Assembly (NCBI RefSeq): GCF_003601975.1 | Contig: NZ_QZWZ01000002.1 | Location: 124,001 to 188,000 of the forward strand | DNA: 64,000 nt | Reading direction: 5' to 3' | Source of the DNA: Mesorhizobium waimense | GTDB taxonomy: Bacteria > Pseudomonadota > Alphaproteobacteria > Rhizobiales > Rhizobiaceae | Shown here: positions 42,180-54,009 of the stretch, piece after piece | Layout of the letters: every line of letters starts with the position of its first letter | How positions within the stretch are numbered: position 1 is the first letter of the stretch | Position numbers and translations under genes: made by a program | The notes under the pieces: generated by a model | The model's input: only the letters and a program-made list of their open reading frames with translations | Told to the model about the DNA's origin: nothing | Databases searched by the model: none

Positions 42180-43423
42180 GCGGGCCGCTTCACATAGAGG
42201 TGGAAGCCGCCATAGATGGCCGATCGGTCACGGGCCGAGAACTCGTGCGAAGGCTCGTCCTCATAGTTCCACTGATCGAGCAGCGAATTGGAGACGCGGC
42301 CGGGCAGCAGGCTGGGCTCGGCGGCGGTGCGGAATATGACGCGGGCGCCGGCCGATGCCGTGCGGGTGATCTCGGCCCACAGCGCATTGAGCTGGTCGTC
42401 GGTCATCCAGTCCTGCGCGTCAAGCAGCACAAAGCGGTCGACCGTGCCGGCATCCTTGCCGGCAAGGAACTCGATCAGATTGGCATGATGGATGGCGACC
42501 CGGTCGACATTGTCGCGGATGGTCTTGTAGTTGCGCTTTTCGAGATAGGCGGGCAGGGCGGCCACGCCGGGCTCGGGATAGCGGCGGGCAAAGGCCTGCC
42601 AGGCGAAATAGTTGGTGTTCAGCGGAAAATCGCAGGCGAGCTTCTCGAGCCGGGCTTTCAGGACGCTCGCCATGGTGCCGTCACCGGAGGTGATCAGCGA
42701 ATCGTATTGCGCCGGCGGAATGCCCAGGCCGAACAGCGAGGCTTTTCGCGACGTCGCCCATTTCAGCAGGGGCTTTTCGAAGACCGGCGCCAGTTCCTCG
42801 TTGAAGAAGCGGCGCTGCTCTCCGATGTTCCTGGCCTGCATAATGCCGGCCGGGTCGACGCCGAAGAATTTGCCGACGCGGTGGCCCATGGCAATGAACA
42901 GGCCGAGCAGGCCGGTCTGGTAGAAATTGCGGTCGAAGACGGCAATGCGACGGCGTCCGCGCCAGTTGCGGTGCTCCCAGTAATGTCGGCTGACCGGATC
43001 GAGATGCGGCGCGATGAAACGGTCGTAGGCTTCCGAATTGTGACTGGTGTCGGCAGCGCCGAAGAAGCGGAACAGGTCGCCTTGCGACGGCAAATGCCGC
43101 ACCGCCTCGAGCTTCATGCGGTTCAACGCAATGTGGGCGGCGTTGAGGTCGACGGCATCGATCCGCTCCGGCGAGCGCGTGAGGTAGGCCAGGATGTTGC
43201 ATCCGCCCGACGCGATGGTGACGACACGATGGCCGTGGCCAAGCTGCATGGCCTCCATGTCGACATCGGGATCTTCCCAGATTTGCGGGTAGACGAGGCC
43301 GGAGAAGAGGAAGGCGAAAAGCCGCTCGGAAAGACCGGCCTTCGACAGCGGCCGGTTCTGGTAGACGGCTTTTCCAACTTCCTTGCCGCGGCGAAAAACC
43401 AGATCTCCGGAAACGTCCGTCAT
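42176..43423 (-). CDS. btaA: SAM:diacylglycerol 3-amino-3-carboxypropyl transferase BtaA
   Basis: 415 residues of the BtaA (DUF3419) family. It transfers the aminocarboxypropyl group of SAM to diacylglycerol, the first step of DGTS betaine lipid synthesis used by rhizobia under phosphate limitation. Motifs visible are VYPQIWEDPDVDMEAMQL, IASGGCNILAYL (SAM-binding loop), DAVDLNAAHIALN, and LLDAQDWMTDDQL near 340. ATG 43423 (MTDVSGDLVF) is taken as the start; ATG 43474 is an alternative. No Pho box was recognised upstream, though only a few bases separate this gene from the 5-oxoprolinase gene end. Confidence 0.93.
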   Translation of the reverse strand: MTDVSGDLVFRRGKEVGKAVYQNRPLSKAGLSERLFAFLFSGLVYPQIWEDPDVDMEAMQLGHGHRVVTIASGGCNILAYLTRSPERIDAVDLNAAHIALNRMKLEAVRHLPSQGDLFRFFGAADTSHNSEAYDRFIAPHLDPVSRHYWEHRNWRGRRRIAVFDRNFYQTGLLGLFIAMGHRVGKFFGVDPAGIMQARNIGEQRRFFNEELAPVFEKPLLKWATSRKASLFGLGIPPAQYDSLITSGDGTMASVLKARLEKLACDFPLNTNYFAWQAFARRYPEPGVAALPAYLEKRNYKTIRDNVDRVAIHHANLIEFLAGKDAGTVDRFVLLDAQDWMTDDQLNALWAEITRTASAGARVIFRTAAEPSLLPGRVSNSLLDQWNYEDEPSHEFSARDRSAIYGGFHLYVKRPA

Positions 43424-43505
43424 GGCAAGGTGATTCCCCGTTTGCGTTGGCGCAAGCGGGTAGCGCAGCGTCATGACAGCCCCGTGACAGGCTGTTGACG
43501 CCAAA

Positions 43506-47117
<3,612 letters not shown>

Positions 47118-47256
47118 TGCAACTCCCGGCATTTTCTCTGTTTTATCTGTTAGTTCGCCATTCGTCGGACGGCAATCACCAAGCTATCCGAAGATGTTAC
47201 ATGCGGAAACGCAACGTTACGAAACTCATGGCCAGCTGATGCATTTTCTCTTCGAC

Positions 47257-47276
47257 CGCTCACAGGAACGTGAGCG
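47257..47276 (+). other. Leader hairpin before the small lipoprotein gene
   Basis: CGCTCAC (47257-47263) pairs perfectly with GTGAGCG (47270-47276), loop AGGAAC. It ends seven bases before the GAAGGAGA ribosome site and may influence message stability or translation. Confidence 0.5.
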
Positions 47277-47296
47277 TTTCTTGAAGGAGAGATGTG

Positions 47297-47503
47297 ATGA
47301 AAAAGATCATTCTTGCGTCGCTTTCGGCGCTTGCCCTGCTTGGGGTGGCAGCGTGCAGCGACAGCGGCACAGACAACACCACAACACAGAGCACAAATCC
47401 GCCGGCAGCCGAAGAGCCGATGAAGCCTGCCGCCCCGGCAGCTCCTGACGCTACGAAGCCTGCCGAACCGGCTCCGGCAGCACCTGCTGCGCCCGCGCAG
47501 TAG
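47297..47503 (+). CDS. Small Ala/Pro-rich lipoprotein
   Basis: 68 residues. A lipoprotein signal (KKIILASLSALALLGVAAC) ends in a lipobox with the modified cysteine at about 20. The mature part is a low-complexity tail of Ser/Thr/Asn, then Pro-Ala-Glu-Lys repeats (PAAPAAPDATKPAEPAPAAP). It looks like an entericidin-like or spacer lipoprotein; no enzymatic domain exists. ATG 47297 is preferred over GTG 47294 for spacing from GAAGGAGA. A terminator follows, so it is a monocistronic, probably well-expressed gene. Confidence 0.85.
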   Translation: MKKIILASLSALALLGVAACSDSGTDNTTTQSTNPPAAEEPMKPAAPAAPDATKPAEPAPAAPAAPAQ

Positions 47504-47519
47504 AATGAGATGAGCGGAA

Positions 47520-47544
47520 AAGGCCGGCATCAAGCCGGCCTTCT
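47520..47544 (+). terminator. Intrinsic terminator after the lipoprotein gene
   Basis: AAGGCCGGC (47520-47528) pairs perfectly with GCCGGCCTT (47534-47542), loop ATCAA. The tail TTCTCCT is only partly U-rich. Confidence 0.75.
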
Positions 47545-47693
47545 CCTGCCAGAATACCAGCAAATGTGACCGAGCGCGGTGGCGCCCGGTCGCATTGTCA
47601 AGGGTTGGGCGCTTCGTCAGGCATCCCAAATCGATCGAGCCTGCGGCACTGTCTTCGCTTGATAGCGGTGGGCGGTTCGCACTAAGAAGCCCT

Positions 47694-48413
47694 ATGTCGA
47701 TTTGGGACCGCCTCGGCGACTTCATCATACGCGTTTCGTCTTCGGCGTCGTCAGGCGTTGCCGATGTCGTGGAGGCCGTGCGGACCGTTTTCTCCGGTGA
47801 CCCGGATCTGCGGCGCCGCGTCGCCTTTTCGGTGGCGATGATCGCGCTGGCGGCCAAGATGGCCAAAGCCGACGGCATTGTCACCCAGAACGAGGTGCGC
47901 GCCTTCCAGGAAATATTCGAGGTTCCGCCGAAGGAGACGCGCAACGTGGCGCGCCTTTACGATCTGGCCAAGCGGGACGTCGCCGGGTTCGAGATCTATG
48001 CCGCGCGCATGGCGCAGTTATGCGGCTCGGGCCATGCGAACTGCATGATGCTTGAGGACATACTCGACGGCCTGTTCCACATAGCCAAGGCGGACGGGAT
48101 GATCCACGAACGCGAAGGCCTGTTCCTGCATCGCATCGCCGAGATATTCCGGATCGAAGAGGCACATTACCAGAGTATCCTGGCGCGGCACGTCGATCTG
48201 GGTGCAGCCGATCCCTATGTCGTGCTCGGCATCGAGCGCGGAAAACCATTCGAGGAGATCAGGAAACGCTACCGCAAGCTGGTTTCCGACAATCATCCCG
48301 ACCGGCTGATCGCACGCGGTCTGCCGCAGGAATTCATCAAGATCGCCACGACCAGGGTCGCGGCGATCAATGCCGCCTATGAGATGATCGAGCGAGGCCT
48401 GCGGCACATATGA
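47694..48413 (+). CDS. TerB-DnaJ (DjlA-like) domain protein
   Basis: 239 residues: a TerB/tellurite-resistance-like helical domain at about 35-150 (AKMAKADGIVTQNEVRAFQEIF and a second half HIAKADGMIHEREGLFLHRIAEIF) and a C-terminal J domain with DPYVVLGIERG and the HPD motif in SDNHPDRL near 200. This is the DjlA order without the N-terminal membrane anchor. It would recruit DnaK through HPD. ATG 47694 gives the compact domain. The stop overlaps the amidase start (ATGA at 48410). Confidence 0.88.
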   Translation: MSIWDRLGDFIIRVSSSASSGVADVVEAVRTVFSGDPDLRRRVAFSVAMIALAAKMAKADGIVTQNEVRAFQEIFEVPPKETRNVARLYDLAKRDVAGFEIYAARMAQLCGSGHANCMMLEDILDGLFHIAKADGMIHEREGLFLHRIAEIFRIEEAHYQSILARHVDLGAADPYVVLGIERGKPFEEIRKRYRKLVSDNHPDRLIARGLPQEFIKIATTRVAAINAAYEMIERGLRHI

Positions 48414-49177
48414 GCAGTTTCCTGCCCGACGAGCCGAGCGCCGAGGTCAGGGTATCGCCGAATTTCGGCCCGCGGCGCGACACGCTCAAGCCCAACATGA
48501 TCGTGCTGCACTATACCGGCATGGCGACGGGTCCCGGTGCCGAGGCATGGCTGTGCGATCCGGCGAGCGAGGTTTCCGCCCACTATCTCGTCCATGAGGA
48601 CGGCCGTATCGTCCAGATGGTGAGGGAAAGCGACCGCGCCTGGCATGCCGGCAAGGGTTCGTGGTTCGGACGCACCGACATCAACTCCTGTTCGGTCGGC
48701 ATCGAGATCGTCAATTCTGGCCATTCGCTCGGCTATCCCGCTTTTCCAAGGCGGCAGATCGATGCCGTGATCGGCCTGTGCGCGGGGATCGTCCAACGCC
48801 ATTTTATTCCGGCGCAAAGGGTGCTGGCCCATTCCGACGTGGCACCCGGACGCAAGATCGATCCGGGCGAAAAATTCCCCTGGAAAGCCCTGTTCGCGGC
48901 CGGTGTCGGCCACCTCGTCCCGGCGGCGCCGGTCCGGCGGGGTGCTGTGCTCAAGGCAGGCGATATGGGCCCGGAAGTCGAGGCGCTGCAGTCGATGCTG
49001 GCGGTCTACGGCTATGGGGTGGAGGTATCGGGTGTGTTCGACCGGCAGACTGGGATCGTGGTCGAAGCCTTTCAGCGGCATTTCCGCCCGCGCCTGGTCG
49101 ACGGCGTGGCCGACGGCTCGACAATCCGCACGCTGCAAAGGCTTCTGGCTTCCGCTAAGGCAATCCTGTCAAAGTAA
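48410..49177 (+). CDS. N-acetylmuramoyl-L-alanine amidase (AmpD/AmiD-like) with peptidoglycan-binding domain
   Basis: 255 residues: an Amidase_2 domain with zinc ligands in IVLHYTG (His near 28), LAHSDVAPGRKIDPG (His near 144 and Asp near 153) and NSCSVGIEIVN, then a PG_binding_1 domain (KAGDMGPEVEALQSMLAVYGYGVEVSGVFDRQTGIVV, about 182-220). No signal peptide is visible, which points to a cytoplasmic AmpD-like muropeptide-recycling role. It is translationally coupled to the TerB-DnaJ gene. Confidence 0.9.
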   Translation: MSSFLPDEPSAEVRVSPNFGPRRDTLKPNMIVLHYTGMATGPGAEAWLCDPASEVSAHYLVHEDGRIVQMVRESDRAWHAGKGSWFGRTDINSCSVGIEIVNSGHSLGYPAFPRRQIDAVIGLCAGIVQRHFIPAQRVLAHSDVAPGRKIDPGEKFPWKALFAAGVGHLVPAAPVRRGAVLKAGDMGPEVEALQSMLAVYGYGVEVSGVFDRQTGIVVEAFQRHFRPRLVDGVADGSTIRTLQRLLASAKAILSK

Positions 49178-49361
49178 TCCTTTTTGAGTCGATAAATTAC
49201 AATCTGTCACGCAAAGTGACTTGCACCGCCTTCTTTGCCGCCAATTCGGCCTTCAAAGGCGAACCGTGCAAATTGTCGGACCTCTAGCCCTCCGGATGTA
49301 CCGATATTGATTGGTGTAGCCGCGTGAAGTTCTTCGCGCGGTTCAAACAGAACAGGACCCC

Positions 49362-50072
49362 ATGCAGAAATTGACTGTTTTAACGGCAGCTGTTGCTGCC
49401 GGCGTAATGACTTTTGCCATCGGTGCGGCGAATGGCGCACCACTGAGCCAGAGGGCAGACCAGGGATTCTCCGCCGTACCCGTCAAGGCTGCCCCGCCTA
49501 AAGCAGCTCAGGGTGCAAAGGCCAAGAGGACGGCCACTGCGAAGGTCGAAAAGGCAGCTGCGGTGAAGGCCCGAAAGGCGACGGCCAAACGGCATGTGAA
49601 GCGCAACAGGAAGAGCATCGATCTGACGACGACGGCATCGATCCGCCCGCAGAATGCCGCGGTTTCGGCAGTTGCGCCCGCTGAGGCCGGCCAGTATTCG
49701 GCTATCATCGCCCGCTATGCGGCGGCCGAAGGCGTGCCGGTGTCGCTGGCCAAGGCCGTGATCAAGATCGAGAGCAACTACCGACCGAACATCGTCGGCG
49801 GCGCCGGCGAGATCGGGCTGATGCAGATCAAGCCGGCAACGGCGCGGATGATGGGCTATACCGGCTCGGTCAAGGGCCTGTTCAATCCCGACACCAACAT
49901 CAAATACGGCATGAAGTACCTGGCCATGGCCAGGGGTCTGGGCGGCGGCACGACCTGCGGCACGATCCTGAAATACAATGCCGGGCACGCCGCCAAGCGC
50001 ATGAACCCGGTGTCGGCGGCTTACTGCAGCAAGGTGAAGGTGCAGATGGCCGCGCTTGGGACACCTGTGTGA
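49362..50072 (+). CDS. Secreted lytic transglycosylase (SLT domain)
   Basis: 236 residues. A signal peptide (LTVLTAAVAAGVMTFAIGAANG) is followed by a very basic Lys/Ala/Arg linker (about 40-85, AKAKRTATAKVEKAAAVKARKATAKRHVKRNRK). An SLT domain of about 125 residues carries catalytic Glu in KAVIKIESNYRPNIVGGAGEIGLMQIKPATARMMGY, then NIKYGMKYLAMA and ILKYNAGH. The basic linker may bind anionic polymers such as DNA or teichoic-like glycans. The gene is monocistronic, ending just before rnpB. Confidence 0.9.
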   Translation: MQKLTVLTAAVAAGVMTFAIGAANGAPLSQRADQGFSAVPVKAAPPKAAQGAKAKRTATAKVEKAAAVKARKATAKRHVKRNRKSIDLTTTASIRPQNAAVSAVAPAEAGQYSAIIARYAAAEGVPVSLAKAVIKIESNYRPNIVGGAGEIGLMQIKPATARMMGYTGSVKGLFNPDTNIKYGMKYLAMARGLGGGTTCGTILKYNAGHAAKRMNPVSAAYCSKVKVQMAALGTPV

Positions 50073-50132
50073 CCGTCCAGGCATAAGCTGCTTTTTTCGT
50101 TTGCGTTTTCAGGCGTGAACCCCTTTATACGC

Positions 50133-50557
50133 TCTGCCAGCTGGCCGGGCGGCCGCACCCGCGAAGCCGAAAGGCTGCGGGTGAGGAAAGTCCGGGCTCC
50201 ATGGAGACACGGTGCCGGTTAATGGCCGGCGGGGGCGACCCCAGGGAAAGTGCCACAGAAAGCAAACCGCCACGGCATCCGGTGTCCGCAAGGCCACCGG
50301 GATCCGCGGCAAGGGTGAAAGGGTGGGGTAAGAGCCCACCGCGCGACTGGCAACAGGAGCGGCACGGTAAACCCCACCGGGAGCAAGACCGAATAGGGGC
50401 GGTGCGAGGGGAAACCCTCGAGGGCTGTTTCCGGCTCACCGTCCGGGTAGGTTGCGTGAGGCGCATGGCAACATGCGCCCAAGATGAATGGCCGCCACGT
50501 TCTCGCGCCGCAAGGAGCGAGGGCCATACAGAACCCGGCTTACAGGCCAGCTGGCAA
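50133..50557 (+). ncRNA. rnpB: RNase P RNA, class A
   Basis: Terminal helix P1 is seen in GCCAGCTGGCC near the start and GGCCAGCTGGCA at the end. The conserved core segments are present: GAGGAAAGTCCGGGCTCC near 50181-50200, AGGGAAAGTGCCACAGAAA, GGTAAGAGCCCACCGCG, GGTAAACCCCACCGGGAGCAAGACC, GGTAGGTTGCGTGAG and the 3' CCATACAGAACCCGGCTTAC. A -10-like TATACG lies three bases before the 5' end. It fills the gap between the SLT and PLP-enzyme genes. Short frames in it are not coding. Confidence 0.97.
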
Positions 50558-50593
50558 TTTCTCTCGGTGATATCGCAGTAAAATCTCTTGATA

Positions 50594-51730
50594 TCAGCCG
50601 GCTGCGCCTTTTGGCGCGCCGTCTAGCCCGTCCAGAGATGCTTCGATCGCCTGCCAAAGCTCCTCCAGCGGTTCGCAGCCGACCGACAGGCGCACGAAAC
50701 CGGGAGGCACGGCGTCTCCGCGTTTGGCGCGCCGTTCGGCCGAGGTGTGGACGCCGCCGAAGGAGGTCGCCGCCTCAATCAGCGGGCAGTTGTTGATGAA
50801 TGCCTCGGCCTTCTCTTCCGAGGCCATTTCGAACGAAACCAGAAAGCCGAAGCGTTCCATCTGGGCGCGGGCGAGATTGTGCGACGGATCGCCCTCCAGT
50901 CCGGGAAAGCGCAGGCCGCTTACGGCGCGATGATCCTTCAGCCTTTGCGCGATAATCTCCGCCGAAGAACACATGCGGTCGAAACGCACGTCCAGCGTTT
51001 CCAGCCCGCGATGCACGAGCCAGGCCTCGAACGGTCCAGGGATGGCGCCCGACATCTCTCGCCAGCCGGTCACGGCCGCGAGGATGTCGTCGCTGCGGCT
51101 GGCGACGTGGCCGAACAGCACGTCGGAATGGCCATTGGTCGCTTTGGTGTCGGCGGAGACGACGATGTCGGCGCCGAGGTCGAGCGGGCGCTGGCCGAAG
51201 GGCGTCATCGCCGTGTTGTCGGCAACGAGGATCGCGCCGGCTTCGTGGGCGGCCTTGGCGACAGCGGCGATATCGCAAATATCCAGTTGCGGGTTCGAAG
51301 GGGTCTCGACGAAAGCCAGGTGATAGCCGGCGAAGCCACCGTCGAGAAAGGTCGATGTGGGCCGCAAGTCATAGGCAATACCGAATGGTTTGAGGAAGCG
51401 CTCGGCCAGCGCCCGTGTGGCGTGATAGCCGTCCGATGGCAAAAGCACGCGGTCGCCGGACTTCAGAAGCGCGAAAAAAATCGCCGAGATCGCGGCCATT
51501 CCGGATGGGAAGGTGATGCACCGGGCGTTTTCCAGATGGCCAAGAGCGTGCTCGACGGCATCCCAGGTCGGATTGCTGTAGCGGCCGTACTCATTAAAAC
51601 CGGTCGCATCCCCTGGGGTGTGAAAGATGGCGGCCATGGTCAGCGGCAAAGGGATCGGGTCGCCCGTGGCGAATCCGCTGTTGCGCAAATGGGCAAGTGC
51701 TGCGGCGCGCGACCTGGCTGTTTCGGACAT
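50594..51730 (-). CDS. Cys/Met metabolism PLP-dependent enzyme (trans-sulfuration family)
   Basis: 378 residues. The family features are YSNPTWDAVEHALGHLENARCITFPSGMAAI (51-81), ADNTAMTPF with PLP-pairing Asp171, and Lys196 in SADTKATNGHSD as Schiff base. It resembles cystathionine gamma-lyase or related enzymes; the SNPTWDAVE and KATNGHSD wording departs somewhat from MetB. ATG 51730 is favoured over 51739. It is a distant relative of the other enzyme of this family near 18-19 kb. The two share function class but not regulation: no Lrp gene is adjacent here. Confidence 0.88.
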   Translation of the reverse strand: MSETARSRAAALAHLRNSGFATGDPIPLPLTMAAIFHTPGDATGFNEYGRYSNPTWDAVEHALGHLENARCITFPSGMAAISAIFFALLKSGDRVLLPSDGYHATRALAERFLKPFGIAYDLRPTSTFLDGGFAGYHLAFVETPSNPQLDICDIAAVAKAAHEAGAILVADNTAMTPFGQRPLDLGADIVVSADTKATNGHSDVLFGHVASRSDDILAAVTGWREMSGAIPGPFEAWLVHRGLETLDVRFDRMCSSAEIIAQRLKDHRAVSGLRFPGLEGDPSHNLARAQMERFGFLVSFEMASEEKAEAFINNCPLIEAATSFGGVHTSAERRAKRGDAVPPGFVRLSVGCEPLEELWQAIEASLDGLDGAPKGAAG

Positions 51731-52137
51731 CGATCTCACACCTTGTTGCCGACGGAAGAAGACCGGGTGACGCTATGCGTGCCAACGGGTTGCAGCAAGC
51801 GCCCTCCGGTTGGGCCACGGGGCTCTAAACCCTTCGTTAGGCTTAATAGAGGATAAAGACGGGCGTGCCGTCACAGCTGCGTTCCCAGCTTGTTGCGCGC
51901 ACGTTTGTGAAGCCTGTTCCCGTTGACGCCCATAGTGCCCCATGATATCCCATTTCGATACCAAAGCCTTCGTTCCGCGTCAGGGTGAAGCGTACGCCAA
52001 TCGGGCAGCCGCTGCGGCTGTACGTTTGCGCGCTTTTGCCCCGACGGACGGCGCGAATCTTCGGAAGGGACCGCGCTGCGGCGGTGCGGGCGAAACGATG
52101 CAGAGGGGTGCGGCGGCGGAAGCGGCTGTAGCACGTA
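51731..52137. other. Intergenic region upstream of mraZ
   Basis: This 407-bp stretch has no gene I can support. It contains the leader and promoter of the dcw cluster: a -35-like TTGACG at 51923-51928 and TATCCC 17 bp on, overlapped by the four-repeat array. An open frame reaching back to 51942 continues into rsmH but has no family similarity there. Confidence 0.6.
51919..51953 (-). promoter_or_regulatory. Predicted MraZ operator: four pentamer repeats at exact 10-bp spacing
   Basis: CCCGT (51919), CCCAT (51929), CCCAT (51939) and CCCAT (51949) repeat every 10 bp. On the minus strand these are ATGGG repeats separated by five bases, the known architecture of MraZ sites (TGGGN repeats with five-base spacers). 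The array covers the candidate -35/-10 region, as expected for autorepression of mraZ. Confidence 0.78.
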
Positions 52138-52596
52138 ATGGACCGGTTTCTGTCAAGCGCGGTGAACAGGATCGATGCGAAGGGACGGGTCTCCGTTCCG
52201 GCGCATTTCCGCTCGGTCGTGCAGAAACGCGGCTATTCGGACCTCTATGGCCTGCGCTGCCTGGATATCCCGGCGATGGATGTCGGCGGCTTGGACCTGC
52301 TCGACCGCTACGAGCAGCGCATCGCGCAGGAGGATCCCTTCCTGCAGACGGCGGACGACATGTCCTTCTTCTGCCATGGCGACGGGTCGTTCCTGAAACT
52401 GGACCAGGACGGTCGCATCACGATGACCGATTTCATCCGCGAGCATACCGGCATTTCGGCGGAAGTGGCCTTTGTCGGCCGCGGCAATTTCTTTCAGATC
52501 TGGGAGCCGGGGCGACTTGCCGCCTATGGAGCGCAGGCGCGCGCCCGGCTTTTGCAGCTTCGGCAGGGGACGAAGCCTGGGGAGCGACCGGAATGA
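52138..52596 (+). CDS. mraZ: Transcriptional regulator MraZ
   Basis: 152 residues with two SpoVT-AbrB-like halves: [20 protein letters not shown] near 8-27 and [20 protein letters not shown] near 85-105, each with the DxxGR motif. MraZ forms rings that bind direct TGGG repeats and controls the division and cell-wall cluster. It starts the dcw cluster and overlaps rsmH (ATGA at 52593-52596). The repeat array upstream is its probable operator. Confidence 0.96.
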   Translation: MDRFLSSAVNRIDAKGRVSVPAHFRSVVQKRGYSDLYGLRCLDIPAMDVGGLDLLDRYEQRIAQEDPFLQTADDMSFFCHGDGSFLKLDQDGRITMTDFIREHTGISAEVAFVGRGNFFQIWEPGRLAAYGAQARARLLQLRQGTKPGERPE

Positions 52597-53609
52597 TGGT
52601 GGGCGACGGCGATGATCTTCACGCCGTTGGCGGACCAGTCCGCCACATTCCGGTCCTCCTTGCCGAAGTTCTGGAGGCGCTTTCGCCCAAAGCCGGCGAA
52701 GTAATCGTCGACGGCACGTTCGGCGCCGGCGGCTACACCACGGCTGTTCTTGCAACCGGTGCTTCGGTCGTGGCCATCGACCGCGATCCCGATGCCATCG
52801 CGGCGGGTCGTGTTCTCGAACAGCAATCGGGCGGCCGGCTGCGGCTGGTGCAGGCGCCGTTCTCGACGCTCGACGAGCATGTCGAAAGCGCCGACGGCGT
52901 TGTGCTCGACATCGGCGTCTCTTCCATGCAGCTCGACCAGGCCGAACGCGGCTTCTCGTTCCGCAACGATGGGCCGCTCGACATGCGCATGGCGCAGGCA
53001 GGGCTCAGCGCGGCAGACGTCGTCAACAGCTTCAAGGCCGGTGACCTTGCGCGCATCTTCGGCTTTCTGGGCGAGGAGCGTCACGCCGGCCGCATCGCCC
53101 GCATGATCGAGAGCCGCCGTGAAAAGCGGCCGTTCGAACGCACGCTCGACCTCGCCGACGCCATCGAGACGCATATCGGCCGCGCCCCGAAGGACAAGAT
53201 CCATCCGGCGACGCGCGTTTTCCAGGCGTTGCGCATCTTCGTCAATGACGAGCTTGGCGAACTGGCCAAGGCGCTGTTTGCGGCCGAGCGTGTGCTCAAG
53301 CCCGGTGGGCGGCTGGCCGTGGTGACGTTCCATTCGCTTGAGGACCGCATCGTCAAGCGCTTCATCGCCGACCGCTCCGATGCGGCGAGCGGCTCGCGCC
53401 ACTTGCCCGAGGCGCAGGCGCGGATGGCGACGTTTCGCAAGGCCGGCGGCGGCGTGACGGCGGGCGATGCCGAGATCGCAGCCAACCCGCGAGCACGTTC
53501 GGCCAGGCTGCGCGCGGCAATCCGCACCGAGGCGCCGACGCGCAGCAGTGACTTTTCGATTTTCGGCCTTCCAAAGCTTCCCGGCATCGACCTGCCGGGA
53601 GAGAGGTGA
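52593..53609 (+). CDS. rsmH: 16S rRNA (cytosine(1402)-N4)-methyltransferase RsmH
   Basis: 338 residues. [13 protein letters not shown] near 18-30 and the SAM loop [15 protein letters not shown] near 40-54 start the methyltransferase; [37 protein letters not shown] and [12 protein letters not shown] are diagnostic of MraW/RsmH. It methylates C1402 of 16S rRNA. ATG 52593 overlaps mraZ. The C-terminal [18 protein letters not shown] tail is normal for the family. Confidence 0.97.
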   Translation: MMVGDGDDLHAVGGPVRHIPVLLAEVLEALSPKAGEVIVDGTFGAGGYTTAVLATGASVVAIDRDPDAIAAGRVLEQQSGGRLRLVQAPFSTLDEHVESADGVVLDIGVSSMQLDQAERGFSFRNDGPLDMRMAQAGLSAADVVNSFKAGDLARIFGFLGEERHAGRIARMIESRREKRPFERTLDLADAIETHIGRAPKDKIHPATRVFQALRIFVNDELGELAKALFAAERVLKPGGRLAVVTFHSLEDRIVKRFIADRSDAASGSRHLPEAQARMATFRKAGGGVTAGDAEIAANPRARSARLRAAIRTEAPTRSSDFSIFGLPKLPGIDLPGER

Positions 53610-53613
53610 GCAC

Positions 53614-54009
53614 GTGTTTCGTACCAGCGACATAGTCCTTATCGCGGTCATGGTCTCGGCGGCCGCCCTGACCTACAAGACCAAGCGCGAGGCCGAGGAA
53701 CAATTGGCCGCGGTGCAGAAGATCCAGGCGCAGATCCACTACGAGGAAGACACGATCGATCTTCTGAAGGCGGACTGGAGCCTGCTCACCCAACCGTCGC
53801 GCCTACAGAAGCTGGCCGAAATCTACAAGTCGCAGTTGGGGCTCGAGCCGGTCAACGCGCGCCAGATCGTCGGCCTCGACGATCTTCCGGCAAAACCGGT
53901 CAACATCGAGGATCTGTCTTCGCAACGGCTGGGCGGCATGGCCGACAATTCCGGCAAAGGGCCCTCGGGCGGCAAGGATCCCGTGGTGACCGGAGGCATC
54001 GTCCAATGA
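53614..54009 (+). CDS. ftsL: Cell division protein FtsL
   Basis: 131 residues of a bitopic division protein: a short N-terminus, one membrane helix (DIVLIAVMVSAAALTY, 6-21), then a coiled-coil region (KTKREAEEQLAAVQKIQAQIHYEEDTIDLLKADWSLLTQPSRLQKLAEIY). WSLLTQPSRLQKLA is typical for alphaproteobacterial FtsL. It works with FtsB/FtsQ to activate FtsWI. The start is GTG 53614 with GAGAGG. Its C-terminal 40 residues are a Gly/Ser/Pro tail extending past the core. It overlaps ftsI. Confidence 0.9.
   Translation: MFRTSDIVLIAVMVSAAALTYKTKREAEEQLAAVQKIQAQIHYEEDTIDLLKADWSLLTQPSRLQKLAEIYKSQLGLEPVNARQIVGLDDLPAKPVNIEDLSSQRLGGMADNSGKGPSGGKDPVVTGGIVQ

Noticed and set aside
41876..43498. 540-codon plus-strand frame across btaA/btaB
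   Set aside because: Antisense to two recognised, coupled genes; no family motifs.
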